From Pseudomonas allokribbensis (lineage in GTDB: Bacteria; Pseudomonadota; Gammaproteobacteria; Pseudomonadales; Pseudomonadaceae), in contig NZ_CP062252.1 in NCBI RefSeq assembly GCF_014863605.1, positions 6,487,501 through 6,551,500 of the forward strand: a stretch of 64,000 bases of DNA, in the 5' to 3' direction. Under the pieces are notes generated by a model. It saw only the letters and a program-made list of their open reading frames with translations, was not told the DNA's origin and ran no database searches. Positions 8,800-18,047 of the stretch are shown in pieces. Every line of letters starts with the position of its first letter. Positions within the stretch are counted from its first letter, which is position 1. The translations under genes and the position numbers were made by a program.

Positions 8800-9675
8800 A
8801 TGCGCGCTCTACTTGTGTTGTTCAGCCTGATGCTGTCGATGTCATTGTCGGCGGCGGAGAAACTGCCGGTGGTCACCAGTTTCAGCATCCTTGCCGACAT
8901 GGTGCATCAGGTCGGCGGCGAGCATATCCAGATCACCAACATGGTCGGCCCGGACGCCGACGCCCACACCTACGAACCGACGCCGGACGATGCCAAGGCA
9001 CTTCTGAAAGCCAAACTGATCGTCAAGAACGGGCTGGGTTTTGAACCCTGGCTGGATCGGCTGGTGACCAGCACCGACACCAAAGCCACCGTCATCAGCG
9101 CCAGCCACGGCGTGATTCCCCGCTCTCTGGATGAAGATGGCGAAACCGTTCCCGACCCTCACGCCTGGCACAACCTGGCCAACACCGAGCTGTATGTCGC
9201 CAACATCACCAAGGCACTGATCGCCGCCGACCCAGCGAACAAAGCCGACTACGAACGCAACAGCAAGGCCTACCTGAAACAGATCTACGCCCTCCTCGCC
9301 GAAGCCAAGGCCAAGCTCGGCTCCCTGCCGCCGGGCAACCGCAAGATCGTCACCAGCCACGACGCCTTCGGTTACCTCGGGCAAGCCTACGGGATCGACT
9401 TCATGGCGCCGCAAGGTCTGTCCACCGAGCGCGAGCCTTCCGCCGCCGAAGTCGCTGCACTGATCACCCAGATCCGCCAGGCCAAGGTCAAAGCGGTGTT
9501 CATGGAAAACATCAAGGACGCCCGCCTGCTCAAACAGATTGCCGATGAAAGCGGCGCACACATCGGCGGCACGCTGTACTCCGATGCCCTCGCCGCGTCG
9601 GGTCCGGCCAGCACGTTCACCGGCCTCTTCGAATACAACCTCAACACCCTTTACGACGCCCTGAGCCAACCATGA
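8800..9675 (+). CDS. Periplasmic metal-binding protein of ABC transporter (ZnuA-like)
   Basis: 291-aa cluster-9 solute-binding protein with a signal peptide (cleavage near residue 18-19, SLSAAEK). Likely metal ligands: His56 (DADAHTYEP), His121 (DPHAWHN), a His in VTSHDAFGYL and an Asp in LYSDALA. The long His-rich loop of typical ZnuA is missing; only a short acidic stretch (SLDEDGET) is in its place, which suggests an accessory rather than the main importer. ATG 8800 is chosen because GAGGTG at 8788-8793 precedes it; ATG 8785 is an alternative. The stop overlaps the next gene by 4 nt. Confidence 0.88.
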   Translation: MRALLVLFSLMLSMSLSAAEKLPVVTSFSILADMVHQVGGEHIQITNMVGPDADAHTYEPTPDDAKALLKAKLIVKNGLGFEPWLDRLVTSTDTKATVISASHGVIPRSLDEDGETVPDPHAWHNLANTELYVANITKALIAADPANKADYERNSKAYLKQIYALLAEAKAKLGSLPPGNRKIVTSHDAFGYLGQAYGIDFMAPQGLSTEREPSAAEVAALITQIRQAKVKAVFMENIKDARLLKQIADESGAHIGGTLYSDALAASGPASTFTGLFEYNLNTLYDALSQP

Positions 9676-10232
9676 TCCGCAAAAATCCTTCCGGCGATCT
9701 GCCGCAAATTGCCGAGTCTGCCTACGTCGATAAAACCGCGATCATCTGCGGCAAAGTGGTGATCGGCGAAAACGTGTTCGTCGGTCCCTACGCCGTCATT
9801 CGCGCCGATGAAGTAGACGCTTCGGGCGAGATGGAGCCGATCACCATCGGCGCCAACTCGAACATCCAGGATGGCGTAGTGATCCACTCCAAATCCGGCG
9901 CGGCGGTGACCATCGGTGAGTTCAGCTCCATCGCCCACCGCTCGATCGTGCATGGGCCATGCAAGGTCGGCGACCGGGTGTTCATCGGCTTCAACAGCGT
10001 GCTGTTCAACTGCGTGGTCGGCAACGGTTGCGTGGTGCGGCACAACTCGGTGGTCGATGGCCGGGATCTGCCGGATGCGTTCTACGTGCCCTCCACCACC
10101 CGCATCGGCCCGAACACCGACCTTTCGCAATTCCCGCCGGTGAGCGTCAGCGCTTCGGAGTTTTCCGAAGACGTGGCGCGCACCAACGTCGATCTGGTGC
10201 GCGGCTACAAAGCCCTGCAGAACGAGTTCTGA
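9672..10232 (+). CDS. Gamma-class carbonic anhydrase family protein
   Basis: 186-aa left-handed beta-helix protein of the gamma carbonic anhydrase/YrdA family, with hexapeptide-type repeats from about residue 25 to 135. The three metal-binding histidines are at 72 (VVIHSK), 89 (IAHRS) and 94 (IVHG), so a catalytic metal site is plausible. CO2 hydration is the expected reaction. In a Zur operon it may replace zinc-dependent beta-class carbonic anhydrases using another metal; that is inference. It starts inside the previous stop (ATGA) and is followed 3 nt later by pyrC2. Confidence 0.87.
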   Translation: MIRKNPSGDLPQIAESAYVDKTAIICGKVVIGENVFVGPYAVIRADEVDASGEMEPITIGANSNIQDGVVIHSKSGAAVTIGEFSSIAHRSIVHGPCKVGDRVFIGFNSVLFNCVVGNGCVVRHNSVVDGRDLPDAFYVPSTTRIGPNTDLSQFPPVSVSASEFSEDVARTNVDLVRGYKALQNEF

Positions 10233-10235
10233 ACC

Positions 10236-11573
10236 ATGAACAGTGTGCTGATTCGCAATGCGCGCCTGGTTGATGACGGGCATGAGTTCTACGCCGATCT
10301 GCTGGTCAGCCACGGTCGCATCGTCAAGATCGGCCGCAGCATCTTCGGAGAAAACGCCACACTGGAAATCGACGCCAACGGCCAATGGCTGTTGCCGGGA
10401 ATGATCGACGACCAGGTGCATTTCCGTGAGCCGGGCTCGCCAACCAAAGGCAGCATCTACACCGAATCCCGCGCAGCCGTGGCCGGTGGCATCACCAGTT
10501 TCATGGACATGCCCAACACCAACCCGACCACCCTCACCCTCGAAGCGCTGGCCGACAAAAAGCGTCGAGCGGCGATCAACTCGGTGGCCAACTACGGCTT
10601 TCACTTCGGCGTCAGTCACGACAACCTGGACACCGTCGCGGCGCTCAATCCCAGTGAAGTGGCCGGGGTCAAAGTGTTCATGGGGGCATCGACCGGCAAC
10701 ATGCTGGTTGATGACCCCAAAACGCTGGAGCGATTGTTCGCCGAGGTGCCGACGATCCTGCTGGCCCATTGCGAACACACGCCGTGCATCGAGGCCAACA
10801 CCGCCAGATTGCGCGAGCAGTTCGGCGATCATCTCCCTCCCGACGCCCATGCGCTGATCCGTAATGCCGAGGCCTGCTATCGCTCCTCTTCGCTGGCGGT
10901 GGATCTCGCCAAACGCCATGGCACTCGCCTGCACGTGCTGCACCTGACCACCGCCCGGGAACTGCAACTGTTCGAGGACAAACCTCTGGCGCATAAACGC
11001 ATCACGGCGGAGGTTTGCCTGCATCACCTGCTGTTCGATGATCGCGACTATCCGGACTTCGGCAACCAGATCAAATGCAACCCGGCGATCAAAAGCCAGG
11101 CTGATCGCGATGCGCTGCGTCTGGCCTTGTCGAGCAATCGACTGGATGTGATCGGCAGCGACCACGCCCCGCATACCTGGGCGGAGAAACAGCTGTCGTA
11201 TGCCCAGGCACCGTCCGGCCTGCCTCTGGTGCAACATGCGTTGCCGGCGTTGTTGGAACTGGTAGCGGATGGCGTGCTGCCGATCACCACGCTGGTAGCG
11301 AAGACCAGCCACCGGGTGGCCGACCTGTTTGCCATTCCGGATCGCGGTTATTTGAGGGAAGGTTATTGGGCGGATCTGGTATTGATTCAGCCAGAGCCCG
11401 AGGGTGTCGCGGTATCACGACAACCGATCCTGTCACAGTGCGGATGGACGCCGTTTGCTCGCCGAAGCTTTCGCCATCGGGTGAGTACGACGCTGGTGTC
11501 GGGACAGGTTGCGTGGAACGACAATCGGCTGCATGACGGGTGTCAGGGATTGCCGTTACGGTTCATGCGCTAG
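10236..11573 (+). CDS. Dihydroorotase paralogue (PyrC2/PyrQ type)
   Basis: 445-aa amidohydrolase that should interconvert carbamoyl-aspartate and dihydroorotate in pyrimidine synthesis. Conserved ligands are the carboxylated Lys146 (GVKVFMGAS), His178 (LLAHCEH), His236 (HVLHLTT) and Asp309 (GSDHAPH). The usual HxH near the N-terminus reads DDQVHFREPG, so the first His is Gln60. I recall that variant from a branch of class I dihydroorotases, so activity may be kept. Last gene of the folE2 operon; followed directly by a terminator hairpin at 11578. The role as a zinc-starvation backup for PyrC comes from the literature on Zur regulons. Confidence 0.87.
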   Translation: MNSVLIRNARLVDDGHEFYADLLVSHGRIVKIGRSIFGENATLEIDANGQWLLPGMIDDQVHFREPGSPTKGSIYTESRAAVAGGITSFMDMPNTNPTTLTLEALADKKRRAAINSVANYGFHFGVSHDNLDTVAALNPSEVAGVKVFMGASTGNMLVDDPKTLERLFAEVPTILLAHCEHTPCIEANTARLREQFGDHLPPDAHALIRNAEACYRSSSLAVDLAKRHGTRLHVLHLTTARELQLFEDKPLAHKRITAEVCLHHLLFDDRDYPDFGNQIKCNPAIKSQADRDALRLALSSNRLDVIGSDHAPHTWAEKQLSYAQAPSGLPLVQHALPALLELVADGVLPITTLVAKTSHRVADLFAIPDRGYLREGYWADLVLIQPEPEGVAVSRQPILSQCGWTPFARRSFRHRVSTTLVSGQVAWNDNRLHDGCQGLPLRFMR

Positions 11574-11577
11574 AAAA

Positions 11578-11607
11578 AACCGCCCCCACACTGTTGTGGG
11601 GGCGGTT
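11578..11607. terminator. Bidirectional intrinsic terminator after pyrC2 and DUF3617 gene
   Basis: AACCGCCCCCACA and TGTGGGGGCGGTT form a perfect 13-bp stem with a 4-nt loop (CTGT). A T-run follows in both directions (CGATTTT on plus, TTTTTTCTA on minus). It sits between two convergent genes. Confidence 0.92.
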
Positions 11608-11613
11608 CGATTT

Positions 11614-12132
11614 TCAGGCTCTTGGTTTGACGGTGCCGCAATCCTGGCCCAACCACACGGCGCGGGTTTCCAGACTGCCCTTCTGGTTGATCCCGATGGC
11701 ATTGAACGTGCCGTTGGCGATGGTGGTGAACTCACGATCGCTGACGAACGTCGCCACACCGGTGCCCGAGGCTCGCGGGCAACTGAAACGGAATTTCCAT
11801 TGGTTGCCGTTGCGCTCGGTGATCTGCTGTTTGCAGCCCGACTGCGGGTCTGCCAGCGGAATATCATTGGTCGCCACTTGCTGCGGTGTCAGGCAGGCAC
11901 GGATGCCTTTGCCACCGATGTTGATCCCTTGCTTCTCCAGCGCCGCCCGCTGTTGCGGGGAGATCTGGCCCTGAATCTGGCCGAGGATCGATTGCACGTC
12001 CATGGCCTGATCATCGACCTTTACGTTGCTCGACGTCATTTCCCACAACCCCGGCTGCAGCATTTGCGCCTGAGCAACCAACGGCAAGGCCAACCCCAGA
12101 CCCAGCGCCAAACCCAGCAGACGAACGTTCAT
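11614..12132 (-). CDS. DUF3617 domain periplasmic protein
   Basis: 172-aa secreted protein. Signal peptide of about 22 residues (MNVRLLGLALGLGLALPLVAQA), then the DUF3617 pattern: QPGLWEM near the N-terminus, RACLTP in the middle and a beta-rich C-terminus with GVATFVSDREF. Four cysteines could form two disulphides. Function unknown. Monocistronic, with its own shared terminator; GGAG lies upstream of ATG 12132. Confidence 0.82.
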   Translation of the reverse strand: MNVRLLGLALGLGLALPLVAQAQMLQPGLWEMTSSNVKVDDQAMDVQSILGQIQGQISPQQRAALEKQGINIGGKGIRACLTPQQVATNDIPLADPQSGCKQQITERNGNQWKFRFSCPRASGTGVATFVSDREFTTIANGTFNAIGINQKGSLETRAVWLGQDCGTVKPRA

Positions 12133-12278
12133 TGAAAAACTCCTGATCAGTAGTGGCCGTTAGACGCCGGCCGCTTGTTTCGGTTCATGGCCTGCTTTCA
12201 TGGCTAAAAAGAAAATAGCGACAACCGCAAAGGAACATGGTCTGTTAAGCATTGAATCTTCAGGAGCAAGGTTGCCCC

Positions 12279-13718
12279 ATGGATTATTTTGGACCGCACA
12301 TCTTCGGTTATCTGATCGCTCTGATACATAGCCTGGGCACGATTGCCGCCATCCATGCGGTGTTGACCGTCCGTACCGCGCAAGGCTCGATCGCCTGGGC
12401 GCTGTCGCTGATCTTCATTCCCTATCTCACCCTCATTCCCTACCTGGTGTTCGGTCGCAGCACCTTCGACGGTTATATCAAGGCCCGGCGTCAGGCCAAC
12501 GAACAGATGCGTCAGGCCGTTTCCGAACTCAACTGGCGGCCGTGGGTAGAGGAAGCCCTGACCGCTCGCGCCTCGAATGCCTACGACTCACTACGGGCGA
12601 TGCCGAAGCTGGGCCGCATGCCGTGCCTGGCCAACAATGAAGTGCGATTGCTGATCAACGGCACCGCCACGTTCGACGCGATTTTCCACGCAATCGACCA
12701 GGCTCGGGAAGCCGTGCTGATTCAGTTTTTCATCATTCACGACGATCACCTCGGCCAGCGCCTGCGCGAACTGCTGCTGAAGAAAGCCGCAGAAGGCGTT
12801 GCGATTCATCTGCTGTACGACCGCATCGGCAGCCACGCCCTGCCCCACAGTTATGTGCAGGCCCTGCGCGATGGCGGAGTCGAAGTTAAAGCGTTCGCTA
12901 CCCGCAGCGGCTGGCTCAATCGCTTCCAGGTGAATTTCCGCAACCATCGCAAGATCGTCGTGGTCGACGGAATGATCGGCTTCGTTGGCGGGCATAACGT
13001 CGGCGACGAATACATGGGCGAAAAACCACCCCTGGCACCATGGCGCGACACCCACGTTCAGGTGCGCGGCCCGGTGGTCGCTTGCATGCAGGAGTCATTT
13101 GCCGAAGACTGGTTCTGGGCCGCGCGTACGCTGCCGCCGCTGATCCTGCCGGACGTCTATCCGGAAGACGGCGTGCTCTGCCAACTGCTGGCCAGCGGCC
13201 CGGCGGATGCCTACGAAACCTGTTCGCTGTTCTTCGTCGAAGCCATCCATGCCGCGACTGAACGTGTGTGGATCACCAGCCCTTACTTCATCCCCGACGA
13301 AGCGGTTTTCGCCGCATTGCGCCTCGCGGTGCTGCGCGGTGTCGATGTGCGATTACTGCTGCCTTCGCGCCCCGATCACCGCATCGTTTACGCAGCATCG
13401 AGCCTTTACGCGTTCGAAGCGGTGCGCGCCGGGGTGCGGGTGTTCCGCTACGAACCGGGTTTCCTGCATCAGAAAGTGGTGTTGGTCGACAGCGAAATCA
13501 GCGCCATCGGCAGCGCCAATCTGGACAACCGTTCGTTCCGGTTGAATTTCGAAGTGATGTTGCTGACGGTCGATAGCGAATTCGCCGGCCACGTGGAACA
13601 GATGCTCAATGAGGACTTTGCCCAGGCCTACGAAATCGCCAAGGAAGAAGGCCGGGAGATCCACCGCCTGCAACAACTCGGCATGCGGATCGCCCGGCTG
13701 ATTTCACCGATTCTCTAG
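12279..13718 (+). CDS. clsA: Cardiolipin synthase A
   Basis: 479-aa inner-membrane phospholipase-D superfamily enzyme that makes cardiolipin from two phosphatidylglycerols. Two N-terminal membrane segments lie at about 8-30 and 38-58. Two HKD catalytic motifs are present: His223/Lys225/Asp230 and about His397/Lys399/Asp404 ([12 protein letters not shown]). Length matches ClsA. ATG 12279 starts [14 protein letters not shown] at 12262 is 12 nt upstream, a slightly long spacing. It ends one base before the convergent cfa gene, with no obvious terminator between them. Confidence 0.95.
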   Translation: MDYFGPHIFGYLIALIHSLGTIAAIHAVLTVRTAQGSIAWALSLIFIPYLTLIPYLVFGRSTFDGYIKARRQANEQMRQAVSELNWRPWVEEALTARASNAYDSLRAMPKLGRMPCLANNEVRLLINGTATFDAIFHAIDQAREAVLIQFFIIHDDHLGQRLRELLLKKAAEGVAIHLLYDRIGSHALPHSYVQALRDGGVEVKAFATRSGWLNRFQVNFRNHRKIVVVDGMIGFVGGHNVGDEYMGEKPPLAPWRDTHVQVRGPVVACMQESFAEDWFWAARTLPPLILPDVYPEDGVLCQLLASGPADAYETCSLFFVEAIHAATERVWITSPYFIPDEAVFAALRLAVLRGVDVRLLLPSRPDHRIVYAASSLYAFEAVRAGVRVFRYEPGFLHQKVVLVDSEISAIGSANLDNRSFRLNFEVMLLTVDSEFAGHVEQMLNEDFAQAYEIAKEEGREIHRLQQLGMRIARLISPIL

Positions 13719-13719
13719 C

Positions 13720-14907
13720 TCAAGGGTTATAGATGTCGTCGCGGGTCCACGGCAGTTCATGGCTGCCATCGGGGTGGGCCTTCACCGCGAGAATCTGGTG
13801 CAAATTGATCCAGCCCCGGGCAAACGCGTAGGCGCAACCGGCCAGGTACAGGCGCCAGATACGCAGGGCCTGATCCGGCACCAGTTTGCCGGCCGCTTCG
13901 AGGTTGTCCTCCAGCCGCTCGCTCCAATGGTCCAGCGTGCGCGCGTAATGCAGACGCAGGCTTTCGACATCGACGACCTCCAGACCGGCCTCGCTGATCT
14001 CGGCCGAGATCATCGCCAGGTGTGGCAGCTCGCCATTGGGGAACACATATTTTTCGATGAAGTCGCCAGCACCGCGTCCCACCGGACGGCCATCGGTGTG
14101 CTTGGCGGTGATGCCGTGGTTCATCACCAGACCGCCCTCTTTCACCGCGCCGAACAGGGTTTTGCAGTACTCGGCCAGGTTGGCGTGACCCACGTGCTCA
14201 AACATGCCGACGCTCACCACTTTGTCGAAACGCCCGTCCTGCGGCAGATCGCGGTAATCGAGCAGTTGCAGTTCGATCTGATCTTCCAGGCCTTCGGCTT
14301 TGACGCGCTCCCGAGCCAGCGCCAGTTGCTCCTTGCTCAGGGTGATACCGAAGACTTTGGCACCGAACTCACGGGCGGCGTAACGCGCCAGACCGCCCCA
14401 ACCGCAACCCACATCCAGCAAGTAGTCACCCGGTTGCAGGCGCAGCTTGCGACACAGGTGCCGGAACTTCGCCTGCTGGGCCTGCTCCAGGGTTTCGCTG
14501 CCGGTTTCGAAATAGGCGCAGGAATACGCCATGTCGCTGTCCAGCCACAGCTGATAGAACGCGTTGGACAGGTCGTAGTGGTAGGAAATGGCTTTGGCGT
14601 CGGTTTCCTTGTCGTGCACGGTTCGCACCGGCTGACTGTCTTCGTCCTCGTCGAGCAACGCGTTGCTCAATTCATCGCAGACCCGGATGACCTCGCTGAT
14701 CGAGCCCTCGAGTTCGAGCTTGCCCTCAACGAACGCCGCCCCCAGCGCGTCGAGACTTGGATGGGTCAATTGAGACACCATCAACGGGTCCTTGACCACG
14801 ATGGTGACGCTGGGCGTCGGGCCCAAATTGAATTCATGGCCGTCCCAGAGTCGCAGGCGAAGCGGAAGCTGCAGATTCTGTAAGGCCGGTGGAAGTTGCG
14901 CGAGCAT
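13720..14907 (-). CDS. cfa: Cyclopropane-fatty-acyl-phospholipid synthase
   Basis: 395-aa SAM-dependent enzyme that methylenates unsaturated acyl chains of membrane phospholipids. The N-terminal lipid-binding domain is followed by the methyltransferase domain, with motif I DVGCGWGG at about 165-172, SYHYDLSNAFY, MFEHVG and EKYVFPNGELP, all typical of Cfa. ATG 14907 (MLAQLPPAL) is chosen because GGGGGAT lies just upstream; the frame extends 15 codons further without good support. Two perfect palindromes lie in the upstream 80 bp (14925 and 14970), so regulation by a dimeric protein is possible. Confidence 0.9.
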   Translation of the reverse strand: MLAQLPPALQNLQLPLRLRLWDGHEFNLGPTPSVTIVVKDPLMVSQLTHPSLDALGAAFVEGKLELEGSISEVIRVCDELSNALLDEDEDSQPVRTVHDKETDAKAISYHYDLSNAFYQLWLDSDMAYSCAYFETGSETLEQAQQAKFRHLCRKLRLQPGDYLLDVGCGWGGLARYAAREFGAKVFGITLSKEQLALARERVKAEGLEDQIELQLLDYRDLPQDGRFDKVVSVGMFEHVGHANLAEYCKTLFGAVKEGGLVMNHGITAKHTDGRPVGRGAGDFIEKYVFPNGELPHLAMISAEISEAGLEVVDVESLRLHYARTLDHWSERLEDNLEAAGKLVPDQALRIWRLYLAGCAYAFARGWINLHQILAVKAHPDGSHELPWTRDDIYNP

Positions 14908-14924
14908 GGAATATCCCCCTGGTT

Positions 14925-14936
14925 TCAGACGTCTGA
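14925..14936. promoter_or_regulatory. Perfect 12-bp palindrome in cfa leader
   Basis: TCAGACGTCTGA is fully self-complementary and ends 18 nt before the cfa ATG. It is a candidate operator; the binding protein is unknown. Confidence 0.35.
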
Positions 14937-14969
14937 TCTGAGGGTAGACCATCCTTGAAAATTAGCAGG

Positions 14970-14984
14970 CTATCGATTCGATAG
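14970..14984. promoter_or_regulatory. 15-bp inverted repeat upstream of cfa
   Basis: CTATCG-ATT-CGATAG, arms of 6 bp and spacer of 3, lies in the 177-bp gap between cfa and the upstream P-type ATPase gene. Candidate regulator site or promoter element for cfa. Confidence 0.35.
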
Positions 14985-15084
14985 TCGCCACCTATCAGCC
15001 AACGTGGCTGCAACGGCACCGATCTCCGTGCTCCAGTGCGCCTTCTCTGAAGACTTCAAGACCGGCGCACAGTTCGAAAAATGA

Positions 15085-16992
15085 TCAATTCTGCTCGTTC
15101 AGCTTCAACAGCGGCTCCTGGAAGCGCAACAAGCGACCGGCATTGCCCAACACCAGCAATGTGCTGAGGTTGTGTAGCAGCGCAGCGATCATCGCCCCGG
15201 CGGCACCTAGCCAGCCGAACGCGGCGAACACGACGATGGCCAGCGTCCAGCCCAGACCGATGATCACGTTTACCTGCAGCGTGCGCCGACATTGGCGGCT
15301 CAGGCGCACACAAGTGCCGAGACGGCGCAGATCACTGCCGATCAGCACGATGTCGGCGGACGCCAATGCGATGTCCGCACCGCCCGCCCCCATCGCAACC
15401 CCCACCACCCCGGCCTTGAGTGCCAGCGAATCGTTGATGCCGTCGCCGACCACCATCGGCCGGAAACCGTTGTCGATTTCCTTCAACACTCGATTGAGTT
15501 TGTCTTCGGGCAAGGCTTGGGCTTCGACTTCATGCAGGCCGACATCCCGCGCCAGGGTTTGCGCCACGCTCTGACGGTCGCCGGTCAGCAACAGTTGCCG
15601 ACCGAGGCCCAATTCGCGCAGTTCGCTCAAGGCGAAGCGTGCTTCCGGTTTGACGCTGTCAGCCAGTAACAACCAGGCGAGAAACTCACCATTCAAGGCC
15701 AAGCCGGCGATCGGGCCGTCGTGATCGGGAACCGATGTGGTCGGGATGCCCAGTTGCGCAAACAGCTCCGGGCGACCGAGTGCCGCTTCACCCTGCTCCG
15801 TCTTGGCGACCACACCCAAACCTTGTCGTTCGTGAATGTCGGTCAGTACCAGCACGTTGTCTGCATGAACCAGACCCGCCAGTGCACGACTGACCGGGTG
15901 ACTGCTGGCAGCGCCAAGACTGGCAGCCAGCGCCATCACGGAATCGTGATCCGCCTGCGCGCTGTTGATCGACTGCAAACGCAACGTGCCGTAGGTGAGC
16001 GTGCCGGTCTTGTCGACCACCAGGGACGTGAGGTCAGCCAACTCTTCAAGGAAGGCCGAACTGCGGATCAGAATCCCGTGCCGCGCCGCGACCGCCACAC
16101 CGGCAATCGCCGTGGCCGGTGCCGACAACACCAGCGCGCAAGGACAGGCTGCGACCAGCACCGCCAACATTGCCTGCGCATCGTTGGTGACAAACCAGGT
16201 CACCGCCGCCAGCAGCAACACCAGCACCATGTAGCTGCCAGCGTAACGTTCCAGCAGCCGGGTGATCGGTGGTTTGGAACGCTCGGCGTTCTGCATCAGC
16301 GCGATGACCTTGCCCAGGGTCGATTCATCGCCGGTGCGGGTCACTTCAATACGCAGCAAACCATCGAGGTTGATCGCCCCGCCAAACACGGTCATTCCGA
16401 CGCCCGCCTCCACCGGCACCGACTCACCGGTGATCGACGCTGTGTCGAGGCTGGCCTGGCCGGACAACACCCGCCCGTCTGCCGGCACCCGATCACCAGC
16501 GCGGACTTCAACGGAGTCACCCGCCTTGAGCGTGCCGTTATCGACTTCGATCACAGTGCCGTCCGCCTGGATTTTCCGTGCATGGCTGCGAGTAAGTTGA
16601 CCCAACGCGTGAATCGCCTCCTGCGAGCCAATCACGCTGCGCTCCTCCAGCACATGGCCGAAGATCATGATGATCGGCAGCAGCGCAGCGGTGAGCAGGT
16701 CACCGGTTGCCCAAGCGCCAAGCATCGCCAGCGCGATCAATTGGTCGGTGATGCCGTGCAGACTCGGATAACGCAAGCTGAACCATGCCGAACGCATCAC
16801 TGGCACTGCGACCAGCAAAGAAGCAACACCGAGCAGCAACTGACTGACGCCGGTTTGCTCCGGCATCAACCAGCGCCAGATCAATCCAAGCCCAAGCAAG
16901 CCAAGGGCGAGCATCGCCAGGGTCAATTGGCGCGCAGCGCGACGTTGCTCAGCCGAGGACAACAGGCTCGGTGCGGCGGTAGTGGCGGTCAT
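15085..16992 (-). CDS. P1B-type heavy-metal transporting ATPase without N-terminal metal domain
   Basis: 635-aa polytopic ATPase expected to move a soft or transition metal across the inner membrane. TGES at 188-191, membrane metal site CPC at 283-285, phosphorylation motif DKTGT at 327-331, SHP (His365-Pro366, nucleotide-domain motif of P1B pumps) and GDGIND near 515 are all present. There is no HMA/CxxC domain before the first membrane helix. In the last helix region the sequence reads HNLSTLLVLGNAGRLL; zinc- and cobalt-type pumps usually have an acidic residue where Asn608 is. It overlaps the SPFH gene upstream by 4 nt and is the last gene of the four-gene operon. Metal specificity cannot be read with confidence. 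Confidence 0.9.
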   Translation of the reverse strand: MTATTAAPSLLSSAEQRRAARQLTLAMLALGLLGLGLIWRWLMPEQTGVSQLLLGVASLLVAVPVMRSAWFSLRYPSLHGITDQLIALAMLGAWATGDLLTAALLPIIMIFGHVLEERSVIGSQEAIHALGQLTRSHARKIQADGTVIEVDNGTLKAGDSVEVRAGDRVPADGRVLSGQASLDTASITGESVPVEAGVGMTVFGGAINLDGLLRIEVTRTGDESTLGKVIALMQNAERSKPPITRLLERYAGSYMVLVLLLAAVTWFVTNDAQAMLAVLVAACPCALVLSAPATAIAGVAVAARHGILIRSSAFLEELADLTSLVVDKTGTLTYGTLRLQSINSAQADHDSVMALAASLGAASSHPVSRALAGLVHADNVLVLTDIHERQGLGVVAKTEQGEAALGRPELFAQLGIPTTSVPDHDGPIAGLALNGEFLAWLLLADSVKPEARFALSELRELGLGRQLLLTGDRQSVAQTLARDVGLHEVEAQALPEDKLNRVLKEIDNGFRPMVVGDGINDSLALKAGVVGVAMGAGGADIALASADIVLIGSDLRRLGTCVRLSRQCRRTLQVNVIIGLGWTLAIVVFAAFGWLGAAGAMIAALLHNLSTLLVLGNAGRLLRFQEPLLKLNEQN

Positions 16993-18047
16993 TTACTGGC
17001 TCCCTGAATGATCAGGCGGGAATCGTCTTTCGGATCGACCGTGGTGACCGAACCGGCCTGGCTGAGAATTTTCGGTATCCGTTCGCGGTACAGGCGCAGC
17101 AGCATTTGCGGGTCGGTGCCCTGCTGTCGGGCCTGGGCCAGACTCATGACGGTCGCGGTATCGGCGGAGGCTTTTGCCAACCGCTCACCGGCCTGGGCAT
17201 GGGCGACCTGCAAGGTACGGTCGGCCAGTTCGTTGGCGGTCTGGGTGATTTTTTCAGCGTCGGTGCGGGCATTGGCCACCGCTTTGTCAGCCTGTTGGCT
17301 GGCGGTCAGTACGGCGTTGAAAGCACCGACCGCCGGCTCGGGCAGACTCGATTGCACATCGACCCGTGCCACTTCGATACCGATGCCCTGCCCGCTCGAC
17401 TTCAATTCAGCCAAGCGACGATTGATGCCTTGCACCAGGTCGCCGCGCAATCGCTCGCGTCGTTCGGCGGCTTGATTGTCGGCGCCGATCAGTTCCGGTC
17501 GCGCCACCAGAATGGTGTCCAGATCCCGCGCCGCCGTCAGGGCCACCGCACTGCGGGTCACCAGTCGATCCAGTGCCGGCAGCACATGGTCGCCTTGCAG
17601 CACGAAGTCATAAGGATCGGTGACCTTGTAGAACACCCGCACATCCAGCTGCACGACACCGGCATCACCCGTGAGCAAATAGCCTGAACCGGCCAATGCA
17701 TCGCTCAGCGGTGTGGCGAATGTCGCAACGCGATCGGCCTGTATTGCAGCAGGACTGCGCAACAGGTTTTCCACTCGACGCTCGATGACCCGATCCGCCG
17801 CCGGCAGCAAAACAACCTGTTCGAACGGCTGCGGCCAAGCCAATAACAACCCGGCATTCTGGATGCGATCCAGTGCACCGAAATGCATGACCACCGCGCG
17901 ATTCTGCGGGTCGATCTGCCGCACGTTGGAAAACGCCCAGGCCAACGCCGCCAACACCGTCACCGCGTACAGGGCAAAAAACGCCAGACGTCCCGCCTGA
18001 ATCCACGGACTGTTCAACGAATTTGTTCCACGTGGAACTTCACTCAT
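16989..18047 (-). CDS. SPFH-domain membrane protein, HflK/HflC-like (third of three)
   Basis: 352-aa protein with one membrane helix at about 19-40 and a band-7/SPFH domain (IDPQNRAVVMHFGALDRIQNAGL), then an Ala/Gln-rich coiled-coil region (about 235-300). The pattern matches the HflK/HflC protease-modulator family, which forms large ring complexes in the inner membrane and modulates FtsH. It is not the housekeeping hflKC pair, which lies next to hflX in most genomes. It overlaps both neighbours by 4 nt (ATGA). The sequence DVQSSLPEPAVGAFNAV is a typical SPFH signature. Confidence 0.85.
   Translation of the reverse strand: MSEVPRGTNSLNSPWIQAGRLAFFALYAVTVLAALAWAFSNVRQIDPQNRAVVMHFGALDRIQNAGLLLAWPQPFEQVVLLPAADRVIERRVENLLRSPAAIQADRVATFATPLSDALAGSGYLLTGDAGVVQLDVRVFYKVTDPYDFVLQGDHVLPALDRLVTRSAVALTAARDLDTILVARPELIGADNQAAERRERLRGDLVQGINRRLAELKSSGQGIGIEVARVDVQSSLPEPAVGAFNAVLTASQQADKAVANARTDAEKITQTANELADRTLQVAHAQAGERLAKASADTATVMSLAQARQQGTDPQMLLRLYRERIPKILSQAGSVTTVDPKDDSRLIIQGASK

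Noticed and set aside
9651..11312. Long minus-strand open frame (over 500 codons) opposite the gamma carbonic anhydrase and pyrC2 genes
   Set aside because: Frames opposite GC-rich coding DNA often stay open. The product is His/Arg/Gln/Val-rich with no family motif, and the plus-strand genes are clearly real.
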